From Myxococcales bacterium (GTDB lineage Bacteria > Myxococcota > Polyangia > HGW-17 > SLPX01): DNA of 10,730 nt. A model generated the notes under the pieces. The model was given only the letters and a program-made list of their open reading frames with translations, searched no databases and was not told where the DNA came from. Shown here piece by piece: positions 1 to 7,306 of the stretch. The translations under genes were made by a program, and so were the position numbers. Location of the stretch: the NCBI GenBank assembly GCA_007131745.1, contig SLPX01000369.1, positions 1-10,730 on the forward strand. Direction: 5' to 3'. Numbering within the stretch: the stretch's first letter is position 1; each line of letters opens with the position of its first letter.

Positions 1-37
1 GAGAAGGGGAAAGCAGAAGATGGTGAAAATGGGTGAG
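1..37. repeat. 37-bp direct repeat, copy 1
   Basis: Bases 1-37 are repeated exactly at 90-126, an offset of 89 bases. The copy may extend left of the window. The unit is almost all purine (4 pyrimidines in its first 30 bases). It contains TGA stops in two frames (24-26 and 34-36). A third frame stays open from base 2 to a TGA at 113-115 inside copy 2 and would give a Lys/Glu-rich tail. An upstream gene could therefore end at 26, 36 or 115, and the window does not decide which. Because 89 is not a multiple of three, the repeat is not an in-frame protein repeat. Confidence 0.85.
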
Positions 38-89
38 GAAACGGAAATAGAGGAAATAAAAGCAGAATCGCGGGGGGAGGAAAAAACAA

Positions 90-126
90 GAGAAGGGGAA
101 AGCAGAAGATGGTGAAAATGGGTGAG
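90..126. repeat. 37-bp direct repeat, copy 2
   Basis: This is the exact second copy of bases 1-37. The two copies are separated by 52 bases of similar purine-rich sequence. After base 126 the copies diverge. The surrounding stretch 1-180 has only 27 pyrimidines by my hand count, about 85% purine on this strand. I do not recognise the unit as a known mobile element end, and there is no palindrome in it, so it does not look like a CRISPR or REP unit. Confidence 0.85.
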
Positions 127-583
127 AATAGGAAGAGTCAAAGGATATTTGGAAAAAAGAGACAGAGAGGAACGGAGGAACAAGTGTGGCTCCTTTTAGC
201 TCGACGACATTCTCCATTAAGCCGCAAAATCCGTCGGACGCCCCCCTCATCTGTTTATGATCGAGCGAGCCTGTTTGTTTACGGCAGCGGACAAACCGCC
301 GGTCAGAGCGATGCCGAACCATGGGTCTTCGCAGGGGCCGAAATCGCCGGACGGCTTGTTTGCATCGGGCCTGTAGGGCTCGTTGACCTCCTGAAATTCA
401 GTGCTTTCGCGTCGGGTTAAAGGATCTGCACTAAAAAAGATTTTCGTCGAAAACTCGGCTTGCGCAAAATGGGCGGGGGACATTATTTATGTTGCGATAA
501 ATGGGCTCTTGCGCCGGGTTTTGTGAATCATTACAACTTCAAGATTTTATTGTTGGAAAAACAGCGGAGAGAACTGGAAGAAC
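127..583. other. Region without a convincing gene upstream of the first GAPDH-family gene
   Basis: About 450 bases hold no gene I can support. A 103-codon plus-strand frame (109-420) and a 78-codon minus-strand frame (483-247) overlap here. Neither has a good ribosome binding site or a recognisable product. The minus frame has GC-rich third positions over its last 48 codons, so a gene remnant there is possible. Small inverted repeats are visible: GTTTGT at 273-278 with ACAAAC at 291-296, and ATTTAT at 485-490 with ATAAAT at 497-502. I see no tRNA and no hairpin followed by a T-run. Confidence 0.6.
521..550 (+). promoter_or_regulatory. Weak candidate promoter for the 584 gene block
   Basis: TTGTGA at 521-526 (4 of 6 to TTGACA) and TTTTAT at 545-550 (4 of 6 to TATAAT) are 18 bases apart. 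They would start a transcript about 25-30 bases before the ATG at 584. The match is poor and the organism's sigma consensus is unknown, so this is only the best candidate seen in this gap. Confidence 0.18.
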
Positions 584-1597
584 ATGGAAACAGTTGAAGT
601 AGTGATAAACGGCATGGGAAGAATCGGAAGAACCTTGTTTAGATTGATGCTGGAGCGGTCCGGTTTCTCGATAAAAAGTGTCAATGACCCCATGGCGACG
701 GAAACAATCGCCCACCTTTTGAAGTATGACACTGTTCGCGGCACGTTGAATGTTCCAGTGTCGTGCAGTGGGGATATTTTGGTCGCAGGCGGCAGGGAAG
801 TGCCGGTAACCCACTACGAATCTCCCTTGTCGGTTCCGCCGGGAGGGTTCCAATCCGATATACTGATCGAATCTTCAGGAAGATACCCCGGTGGAAAGCT
901 GAGTCATTTTACTGACTTGGGCGCTCGGGCGGTCATTCTCTCGTGTCCGTCGAGAGAGAAAGTCGACAGGACGATTGTTATCGGCGTGAATGAACAGGAG
1001 TTGTCGCGGGAGGACAGGATCGTGTCGAATGCATCGTGTACAGCAAACTGCGTCTGCCCTTTATTGCATGTGATAGACAAGACGTTGGGGGTGGAATCCG
1101 CGTTTCTCAACACCGTGCATCCATACACAAACAGCCAGAACCTTGTGGATTCAATGCACAAAGATCTGAGAAGGGCGCGGGCTGCGGGCGCCAACATTAT
1201 TCCGACTTCGACTTCCGCTGTTGAAGCGGCGGTGGAAGTGCTTCCCCGGCTTAAAGGCCGGTTCGAAGGTATTTCTACAAGGGTTCCGGTAATCGGTGGA
1301 GCGCTCAGCGACCTCGTAATCGTGTTGAAAAAGAAAACCTCTCGGGATGAGCTGAACGAGATTGTTAAGGACGCAGCGGAAACCTCGATGAAAGGTGTGA
1401 TTCAATATGTCGAGGATCCGATAGTTTCTTCGGACATTCTCAGCAACCCTCATTCCTGCATATTTGATTCGCTTTTAACCAAGGTGATGGATGGAGACAA
1501 AGCCCGGTTGATCGCCTGGTATGACAATGAGTACGGTTTTTCCTGCAGGGTGGCGGATCTCGCTCTGCTGATGGGAAAACAACTGACCGGGGTGTAG
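584..1597 (+). CDS. Divergent type I glyceraldehyde-3-phosphate dehydrogenase family protein (paralog 1)
   Basis: This 337-residue protein has the length and layout of NAD(P)-dependent phosphorylating GAPDH, a cytoplasmic enzyme that converts glyceraldehyde-3-phosphate, NAD and phosphate to 1,3-bisphosphoglycerate. The dinucleotide-binding motif GMGRIG lies near residues 10-15 and is followed by VNDP, whose Asp is the usual NAD-ribose ligand. The catalytic cysteine is C152 in NASCTANC (family SCTTNC), with general base H179 in TVHPYTN. The C-terminal WYDNEYG motif is present. Differences from the canonical copy at 7312 include TANC for TTNC, TSTSAVEAA in place of the phosphate-site TTTGAAKA, and PVIGGALSDL in place of PTPNVSLVD. 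A weak Shine-Dalgarno (GGAGAG, 566-571) precedes the ATG. It is followed after 25 bases by the dikinase-like gene, so they are probably one transcript. Membership of the fold is secure. Substrate (G3P, erythrose-4-phosphate or another aldehyde phosphate) and direction are not. Confidence 0.9.
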   Translation: METVEVVINGMGRIGRTLFRLMLERSGFSIKSVNDPMATETIAHLLKYDTVRGTLNVPVSCSGDILVAGGREVPVTHYESPLSVPPGGFQSDILIESSGRYPGGKLSHFTDLGARAVILSCPSREKVDRTIVIGVNEQELSREDRIVSNASCTANCVCPLLHVIDKTLGVESAFLNTVHPYTNSQNLVDSMHKDLRRARAAGANIIPTSTSAVEAAVEVLPRLKGRFEGISTRVPVIGGALSDLVIVLKKKTSRDELNEIVKDAAETSMKGVIQYVEDPIVSSDILSNPHSCIFDSLLTKVMDGDKARLIAWYDNEYGFSCRVADLALLMGKQLTGV

Positions 1598-1606
1598 AAA
1601 ACCCCG
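1588..1606 (+). promoter_or_regulatory. Small hairpin spanning the stop codon of paralog 1
   Basis: CGGGG at 1588-1592 can pair with CCCCG at 1602-1606 around a 9-base loop containing the TAG stop. It sits just before the weak initiation region of the next gene. With no T-run it is not a terminator. It might tune translation of the downstream gene, but five base pairs could be chance. Confidence 0.25.
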
Positions 1607-1622
1607 CGGTGGATGGTGTTTC

Positions 1623-4600
1623 ATGTCGGAAGATTTCGATTCCAAGGCTCTCGAGGTAAATCTTTCAATGACAAGACAGGAAAACGTGGTTCTGCCGGAA
1701 GACCACATTTTTCTTCTGTCCCTGTCGGAGTCACGATACGGTATTAATGAATATACCCGGGATCTTTTGTTTGAATACCACCACAAGTATCCGGACAATG
1801 ACTACATCAACGAACGTTTGAGAAAGATAGCGATCAGCGATTTCTGGCTGTACGAAGGTTGTGAAAGTTCAGAGAGAGCGCTTGGAATCATACTTGACTT
1901 GTTGAACGGCCATGTGGAAAGGCGGTTGACTTTCGATCAAGGCAAGGACCTGGTTCGTACGCTTGTAGATTTCACGGGGAAGTTGATCCGATCCGAGACC
2001 GCGCATAACCGGCTCATCGAAAGATCGTTGGAAACGCTCCAAGGGCTGCTGGCAAACGATAAAACTCTTGTTTTGACCAATTCAAACGCAATCAAAAAGC
2101 AGTTTTCGCAGCTTTCCGGGATTTGTGGACTGGACGAACGATATTTCGGTTTTTACAAGGAACTCTGCTCTGTCAACCTGGATTACTGGGAAACCTCGAC
2201 CGCCATTGATGAATGGCTGGAGAAAAAAGATGGGCTGTTCTCCGATTATTCGTTGGGTCTGATAAAGAAAACGGGAAAAAAATTATACAGCGAATACCGT
2301 GTCATGATCGAACGGGCAGAAGATTTTTCGCTTCTGGAAGAAAACATTCCCCTTTATTTCGAGTTCGCCAACTTCTACAGGGGGTATGTGGACAAGCTCC
2401 CAACGGACCGGGATAAATTCCATTTTCTCGTCTATCTTCTACATTTGCCGGGTATGAGCCATCAAACAGATCATCTCATGTATGACCTGAATGTTGTTTT
2501 GAGCAATGTACTCGGGGAGTTGGAGAGCGAACAGGTCCGCCCTTTCCTGGACGAAGTGTTCGATTTGTTCGGGGATTTGAAAGAGACGAACAAGATGGCC
2601 GTGCTGGCCTGCAAGAAGACGATCGGTGCAAAACTGATGGACTTGGGGGATTATGGACTTTGCCGGTATTTTTCCACGAAAACTCTCCAACTGGGTTTTA
2701 TCGGTCCGGGGCCGAGTTTCCAGACCGATGAGTGGAGAATGAGCGTTGATCCCGCGCACATTGAAAATATCCGGGCGTGGCTGGAGATTTTTGAATATGA
2801 CACCGATAAATACAGGATGATCCTTCCGGGCTTGACGGCCTATCTAAAACTGGGAGGTGTCCTGATATTTGATACCGATCTTTTCCAGAAAGACATCACG
2901 CGACTACTGAATTCCCATGTCAAAAAGGACTACAAGCTGGTCAAGCAGCTTTGCAGGATGTTTCCGATCTATTTCAATATTATCGGAGCGGAAGGGGAGT
3001 TGCGTGACGTCACCACGCAGATGGACGAGATTTCTTTTCGTCAGGATCTGCTGGTTCATTTTCTCAGAAAACAGGTTCATACGGAGAGCAACAACACGCA
3101 TATTCAACTTACCGAGAGAATATTCAGCTTTTGGATAACCGGTGATGAAGACCTGATAAAAGATCTTGTGCCCAAGGATGTGCTGGATTCGATTCATTCG
3201 GACAATCGTCACGCGGAGTCGATGAAACGTTCCATAATGAAGGTTTCGGAAGTTTCGGGCGTGGAACCGGAAAAACTTCTCGGGGCCGAAGAAGTTGCTC
3301 TTGTCAAATGGATGGAGGAGGTCCGGGAAATCGACAAGAAAGAAAAGCAGAGGTTGAGGCTTGTTTGTCGCCTATACAAATTGCTGGTTGAAAAATATTC
3401 CTTCAACACCGGCGATATATGCGGGCATCTGAGGCAATATAATATCCCCTCGTCGGAAAAAGTGGATGAACTCGAGAGGTCGTTGAAGAAATCCAAGACC
3501 GGCAGAGCATTGAGAATAGTTTTGGAGATGATGGAGGAATTGAACGCAATCATATTCAGCGAAAAGAAGACCGAAGGCTGGGAAAATATATATTACAAAA
3601 GGCACGTCGCCTACGGAATTCCTTCGATGTACGGCGCGTATCACGAAGATAGATTCGAATCTTTGGGTAAAATATTCAGATTGGAAAAGGTTGCCGCTAA
3701 ATTGATCGGGGATTTGAAGAAAGACATAAACCTGAATTACATCACCATCGGTTCCCTGAAAAAAATTTCGAGGGTTTTGGAGTTTTATCGTAGAGGGCTG
3801 AAAATCGATGGAATATCGATCAAGAGATTCGACCTGAACCTGAAGATGATTCGCTACAGTCTAACGTCGAAGAGTTTCAGCCTTTACCAGTACCTCAACA
3901 TGTTCAGGTTCATCGGCGAAAGCATAAGGGAGATTATCAAAAAGTATTTTTTTACTCCATACGACAACATACTCGAAATAATAATTCCACGGGTTTTTGA
4001 TTGCCGGGATAGTTCTCCCAAAGAGCTGAGTACGTTCATACACGTGAAGTCCGAGGAATTCTACCGAGATATGCTCTCATCCGCTTTTCTTTTGCAGAGC
4101 TTGGATTCGTTCATTTCAGAGATCGTAGCCGCGCTGCACGGCATGGTGGATAATTATTCCGCGGGGATGATCAGGGACATCATGACTTACGATCCGGACA
4201 TGGCGATAAGTCCGATCTATGAAAACACAAAGAGGTTGGACAATAAGGTGTTTCTTGGAAATAAGGCTTTCAACCTGAAAAAGCTCTTCCTTCTTGGTTT
4301 TCCGGTGCCTCCGGGCTTCGTGATAACAACGGAAATATTCCGTAGGAAGAACACGATGTCGGGACATCCCATGTTGTTCAGGGACATCCAGAGAAAAATC
4401 CGGGGTCACGTTCAGAGAATCGAAAAACTTACGGGCAAGCAGTTCGGCAACAAGGATAACCCTCTTTTGCTTTCGGTCCGTTCCGGAGCGGCCATATCCA
4501 TGCCGGGGGCGATGAACACGTTTCTGAATGTGGGAGTCAATGAAGAACTGATCGAGACGTTGAGCACAAAAGAGAATTACGGTTGGACAGCGTGGGACTG

Positions 4601-5708
4601 TTACAGGCGGTTTCTCCAGACCTGGGGCATGTCAAACGGCGTGAAGAGGGATGTGTTCGACGCTATCATGTCGGATTTCAAAAAGGCTTGGAACGTGGAT
4701 TTGAAGATCGAATTCAAACCCGCACAGATGCGCGAAATCGTGAAGGCGTACAGAGAGGCTATCGAGAAGCAAAACATATACATCGAAGACGATCCTTACC
4801 GCCAGCTCATAGCGACCATCATGAACGTTTTTAACTCATGGAATTCGAATTTAGCAGTTACTTACAGGAAGATCCTGGATATCGCGGACGAATGGGGAAC
4901 CGCGGTTATAGTACAGAACATGGTGCTTGGGAATCTGAACTACACTTCCGGAACCGGGGTTTTGTTTACTCACGCGGATTACCTGGACAAACCCGGCATA
5001 AAGATAAACGGTGATTACACGTTTTTGAGCCAGGGGGAAGATATCGTGGGAGGGCTGGTGAATCCGTTTCCCATTTCCGCTGATCAACCATACAGAAAGG
5101 ATCCGGAGAGTTCGCTTGAGAGAACTTTTCCCGGCATTTACAACAAGCTGAACGACGCGGCGCACGAGTTGATCCAAAAGCACGGGTACGACCATCAGGA
5201 AATGGAGTTTACGTTCGAGTCGCAAAACCCGGACGACCTTTTCATCCTTCAGGTTAGAGACCAGTCCATAAGGTCCTCTAGTGAGATCACCGTGTTTGAG
5301 GATGCGATTGACGATAGCTTTTTGCTGGGAAGCGGGATAGGCATCGGGAGCGGAGTGCTGAACGGCGTCATCATCTTTTGCGAGCAGGATCTCGCGGAAA
5401 TCAAAAAGACCCGGCCTGACATGAAGACGATACTGGTTCGACCCGATACCGTGCCCGACGACATAGGTTTGATCAATGAATGTGACGGCCTGATCACCGC
5501 ACGAGGAGGCGCCACGTCTCACGCTGCCGTGACGGCTTCCAGGCTCGGCAAGTATTGCATTGTGAACACGCTGGGGCTGATAGTAGACGAAAAAAACAAG
5601 GTATGCTGCTTCAGCGGTGTTAAAATGGGCCCGGGAGACATGGTGGCGCTGGATGGAAACAACGGGTGCATATACAGGGGACATTATCCGGTGGCAAAGT
5701 TGAAATAA
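1623..5708 (+). CDS. PPDK/PEP-synthase-like phosphotransferase lacking the PEP/pyruvate barrel, with a large unknown N-terminal region
   Basis: This 1361-residue protein shares its C-terminal third with pyruvate phosphate dikinase. The ATP-grasp part starts at about residue 873 (LGNKAFNLKKL). It continues with SVRSGAAISMPGAMN at 951-965, which matches the PPDK nucleotide-binding SVRSGA motif. E1195 (MEFTFE) and Q1210/R1212 (LQVRDQ) follow. The swivelling phosphohistidine domain carries TARGGATSHAAV with H1300. In PPDK and PEP synthase a PEP/pyruvate-binding TIM barrel of several hundred residues follows; here the protein stops 61 residues after H1300. Residues 1-870 are mostly charged and helix-like, with no signal peptide or membrane segment, and include HVAYGIPSMYG at 661-671; I do not recognise this region. 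By family chemistry it should phosphorylate H1300 from ATP; the final acceptor is unknown. It should not be called ppdK. It lies 25 bases after one GAPDH paralog and 37 before another. An in-frame ATG at 1668 has a better Shine-Dalgarno (GAGGT, 1653-1657) than 1623, so the true start may be Met16. Confidence 0.88.
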   Translation: MSEDFDSKALEVNLSMTRQENVVLPEDHIFLLSLSESRYGINEYTRDLLFEYHHKYPDNDYINERLRKIAISDFWLYEGCESSERALGIILDLLNGHVERRLTFDQGKDLVRTLVDFTGKLIRSETAHNRLIERSLETLQGLLANDKTLVLTNSNAIKKQFSQLSGICGLDERYFGFYKELCSVNLDYWETSTAIDEWLEKKDGLFSDYSLGLIKKTGKKLYSEYRVMIERAEDFSLLEENIPLYFEFANFYRGYVDKLPTDRDKFHFLVYLLHLPGMSHQTDHLMYDLNVVLSNVLGELESEQVRPFLDEVFDLFGDLKETNKMAVLACKKTIGAKLMDLGDYGLCRYFSTKTLQLGFIGPGPSFQTDEWRMSVDPAHIENIRAWLEIFEYDTDKYRMILPGLTAYLKLGGVLIFDTDLFQKDITRLLNSHVKKDYKLVKQLCRMFPIYFNIIGAEGELRDVTTQMDEISFRQDLLVHFLRKQVHTESNNTHIQLTERIFSFWITGDEDLIKDLVPKDVLDSIHSDNRHAESMKRSIMKVSEVSGVEPEKLLGAEEVALVKWMEEVREIDKKEKQRLRLVCRLYKLLVEKYSFNTGDICGHLRQYNIPSSEKVDELERSLKKSKTGRALRIVLEMMEELNAIIFSEKKTEGWENIYYKRHVAYGIPSMYGAYHEDRFESLGKIFRLEKVAAKLIGDLKKDINLNYITIGSLKKISRVLEFYRRGLKIDGISIKRFDLNLKMIRYSLTSKSFSLYQYLNMFRFIGESIREIIKKYFFTPYDNILEIIIPRVFDCRDSSPKELSTFIHVKSEEFYRDMLSSAFLLQSLDSFISEIVAALHGMVDNYSAGMIRDIMTYDPDMAISPIYENTKRLDNKVFLGNKAFNLKKLFLLGFPVPPGFVITTEIFRRKNTMSGHPMLFRDIQRKIRGHVQRIEKLTGKQFGNKDNPLLLSVRSGAAISMPGAMNTFLNVGVNEELIETLSTKENYGWTAWDCYRRFLQTWGMSNGVKRDVFDAIMSDFKKAWNVDLKIEFKPAQMREIVKAYREAIEKQNIYIEDDPYRQLIATIMNVFNSWNSNLAVTYRKILDIADEWGTAVIVQNMVLGNLNYTSGTGVLFTHADYLDKPGIKINGDYTFLSQGEDIVGGLVNPFPISADQPYRKDPESSLERTFPGIYNKLNDAAHELIQKHGYDHQEMEFTFESQNPDDLFILQVRDQSIRSSSEITVFEDAIDDSFLLGSGIGIGSGVLNGVIIFCEQDLAEIKKTRPDMKTILVRPDTVPDDIGLINECDGLITARGGATSHAAVTASRLGKYCIVNTLGLIVDEKNKVCCFSGVKMGPGDMVALDGNNGCIYRGHYPVAKLK

Positions 5709-5734
5709 TCGGCATGGGCCGGGCATTTTTATAG

Positions 5735-5740
5735 AGGAGG
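5735..5740 (+). promoter_or_regulatory. Strong Shine-Dalgarno for GAPDH paralog 2
   Basis: AGGAGG sits five A bases before the ATG at 5746. It is a much stronger site than those before the two upstream genes. This fixes the start of the 415-residue protein and suggests it is translated independently and well. Confidence 0.75.
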
Positions 5741-5745
5741 AAAAA

Positions 5746-6993
5746 ATGGAGATAAGCATCAAGAACAAGAATTACCTCGGTGTAAACAGTCTTGGAAGAA
5801 TCGGAAAACTGGTTTTATGGAAACAGGTAGCGTCGAAGAAATTCGACGGAGTCGTGGTAAACCTGGGCCGAAAGACCGGTAAGAGCATTGAAGACATCGT
5901 TCAGACAATAGGGATGGACACGACCTATGGAACGATTGAAAGATTCTTGTACGGAGTGAACTGCTCGAAATCTCTAATCAGTGTTGTGGATAAGGAGCAG
6001 CTTCTGTTCGAGATTGATGGAGTGCCGGTGAAAATACTCACGAGTGAAAGGAATCCGAAAAACATACCCTGGAAGGAAAACGGAGTGGAGGTCGTTCTTG
6101 ACTGCACGGGTCGTTACGTGGATCCCACGGTTCCTTACGACGATCCGAACGGCAGCCTCAGGGGGCACCTGGTGGGCGGCGCTCGGAAAGTCGTTTTGAG
6201 CGCTCCTTTCAAGATAAAAGACGTTTCAGCGAAGCAGCCGGAAGACTCTATCATGCTTGTCTACGGCGTGAATCATCTGGATTATAATCCGGACAAGCAC
6301 CACATTGTTTCCGCGGCCAGTTGTACCACAACCGGAGCGGTTCACATGCTCAAGCCTTTGATCGAGGACAGGGAGGCTTCCAAGATTCTGACCGCGTCCA
6401 TGTCCACGGTCCATGCCTCCACTAACACGCAGTCGATCCTGGATTCGGTTCCCAAGGCCGGGGCTTCGGATCTTCGCAAGAGCCGGTCGGTGTTTAACAA
6501 TATTATTCTTTCCACCACCGGAGCGGCCAAGGCCATGGAGAGCGTGATTTCCGAAATCAGCCGCATAGGCTTCATGGCTGATTCGGTCAGGATACCAACC
6601 AACACCGTGTCGCTTTTGATCTTTAACCTCACGTTCAGCGCGGGCCTGGATGAAAAGGACAATCCCATCATAAACCGGAAATACCTGAACGATCTGTTCC
6701 GCAATGCTGCCGAAGGACCGCAGAAAGGTTTGCTGGTCTTCAGCGAAAGACAGAATGTTTCTTCCGACCTGATTGGTTTCCCCGCGGCCGTGGTTATCGA
6801 AGGGCGGGAAACCCACACGAGGACTGGTTTTGTAGAGCTGTCATCGGAGATGTTGGCAAGTTATGGAATCAAGGATTCCAAGACGATTCAATTGCCCGTC
6901 ACCCACGCTAAACTGTTTGGGTGGTATGATAACGAATTCGGCAGTTATGTTACAGCGCTCGACATGTTGACCGATTACGTAAGAACCGCCTGA
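5746..6993 (+). CDS. Large, divergent GAPDH-family dehydrogenase (paralog 2)
   Basis: At 415 residues this protein is about 80 longer than ordinary GAPDH, but the fold markers are clear. They include GRIGK near the N-terminus, LDCTGRYVD, YGVN, catalytic C193 in AASCTTTG, H223 in TVHASTN, the phosphate-site STTGAAKA, VRIPT, and WYDNEFG near the C-terminus. Extra length appears around residues 125-140 (PYDDPNGSLRGHL), before YGVN, and near the C-terminus. Two cofactor features are abnormal. The first glycine of GxGxxG is Ser (SLGRIG). The usual NAD-ribose Asp after the second strand is absent (VVNLGR instead of INDL). This suggests changed cofactor preference, possibly NADP, or a role other than the standard G3P reaction. 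It follows the dikinase-like gene by 37 bases. The catalytic Cys/His pair argues that it remains an active dehydrogenase. Family assignment is firm; substrate and cofactor are not. Confidence 0.87.
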   Translation: MEISIKNKNYLGVNSLGRIGKLVLWKQVASKKFDGVVVNLGRKTGKSIEDIVQTIGMDTTYGTIERFLYGVNCSKSLISVVDKEQLLFEIDGVPVKILTSERNPKNIPWKENGVEVVLDCTGRYVDPTVPYDDPNGSLRGHLVGGARKVVLSAPFKIKDVSAKQPEDSIMLVYGVNHLDYNPDKHHIVSAASCTTTGAVHMLKPLIEDREASKILTASMSTVHASTNTQSILDSVPKAGASDLRKSRSVFNNIILSTTGAAKAMESVISEISRIGFMADSVRIPTNTVSLLIFNLTFSAGLDEKDNPIINRKYLNDLFRNAAEGPQKGLLVFSERQNVSSDLIGFPAAVVIEGRETHTRTGFVELSSEMLASYGIKDSKTIQLPVTHAKLFGWYDNEFGSYVTALDMLTDYVRTA

Positions 6994-7051
6994 GAATCCG
7001 GGTCTGAATAAACGGGGAGGGTAAGGCTTTTAAATTCCGCGGAACCGTTTC

Positions 7052-7078
7052 TTGATATTCCACCCGGCCGGCTATGCA
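7052..7078 (+). promoter_or_regulatory. Candidate promoter for the gap-pgk-tpiA-secG transcript
   Basis: TTGATA (7052-7057, 5 of 6 to the -35 consensus) is followed after 15 bases by TATGCA (7073-7078, a poor -10). If used, transcription would begin near 7085, at the start of the hairpin cluster, making it a true 5' leader. The short spacer and weak -10 keep this tentative. Confidence 0.22.
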
Positions 7079-7299
7079 AATGAGGCCGGTCTCACCACAA
7101 TGTTTCCGGCTACTTAGGTAGCTCCCATCCCGAGGTCCGGGGTTTTGGAATGGGAACTAGTTATTTGTTGACTCTGTTGAGTCTAGTTACTAGTTTCAGT
7201 TTTGGCGCCGGGGATGGTCGGCCGGGGGGGGATTGTCGCCCCCTTCCGCTGGAAGCGGGAAGAGAACATGTAACAATGGGAAACGAATTTTGTTTTTTG

Positions 7300-7306
7300 A
7301 AGGAGG
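7300..7306 (+). promoter_or_regulatory. gap: Shine-Dalgarno that sets the canonical gap start
   Basis: AAGGAGG lies five bases before the ATG at 7312. The same frame is open back to an ATG at 7150, but those 54 extra codons run through the hairpin region and lack a comparable site. The protein from 7312 begins MTKIAINGFGRIGR, exactly where GAPDH proteins begin. Confidence 0.85.

Noticed and set aside
109..420. 103-codon plus-strand open frame
   Set aside because: It starts inside the purine-rich repeat, has no convincing ribosome binding site, and changes composition abruptly after about 25 codons.
247..483. 78-codon minus-strand open frame
   Set aside because: Third-position GC over its last 48 codons is high, so a remnant is possible, but there is no ribosome binding site at its ATG and no recognisable product.
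584..1597. Annotation as erythrose-4-phosphate dehydrogenase (epd)
   Set aside because: The sequence diverges from canonical GAPDH, but I see no feature specific to Epd; the substrate cannot be read from the motifs.
1623..5708. Annotation as pyruvate phosphate dikinase (ppdK) or PEP synthase (ppsA)
   Set aside because: The ATP-grasp and phosphohistidine motifs match, but the PEP/pyruvate-binding barrel is absent and 870 unrelated residues precede the ATP-grasp domain.
1623..5708. Annotation as glucan water dikinase
   Set aside because: In that family the phosphohistidine domain comes before the ATP-binding domain; here the order is the reverse, and no carbohydrate-binding module is recognisable.
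4851..5768. 305-codon minus-strand open frame opposite the dikinase domain
   Set aside because: It overlaps the most conserved motifs of the plus-strand protein and shows no family features.
7064..7160. Cyclic-di-GMP (GEMM) riboswitch, suggested by GGCTAC...GGTAGC and GCAAA segments
   Set aside because: The conserved ACGCAAAGCC core, tetraloop receptor and GGGTTACCG-like 3' segment are not present in order.
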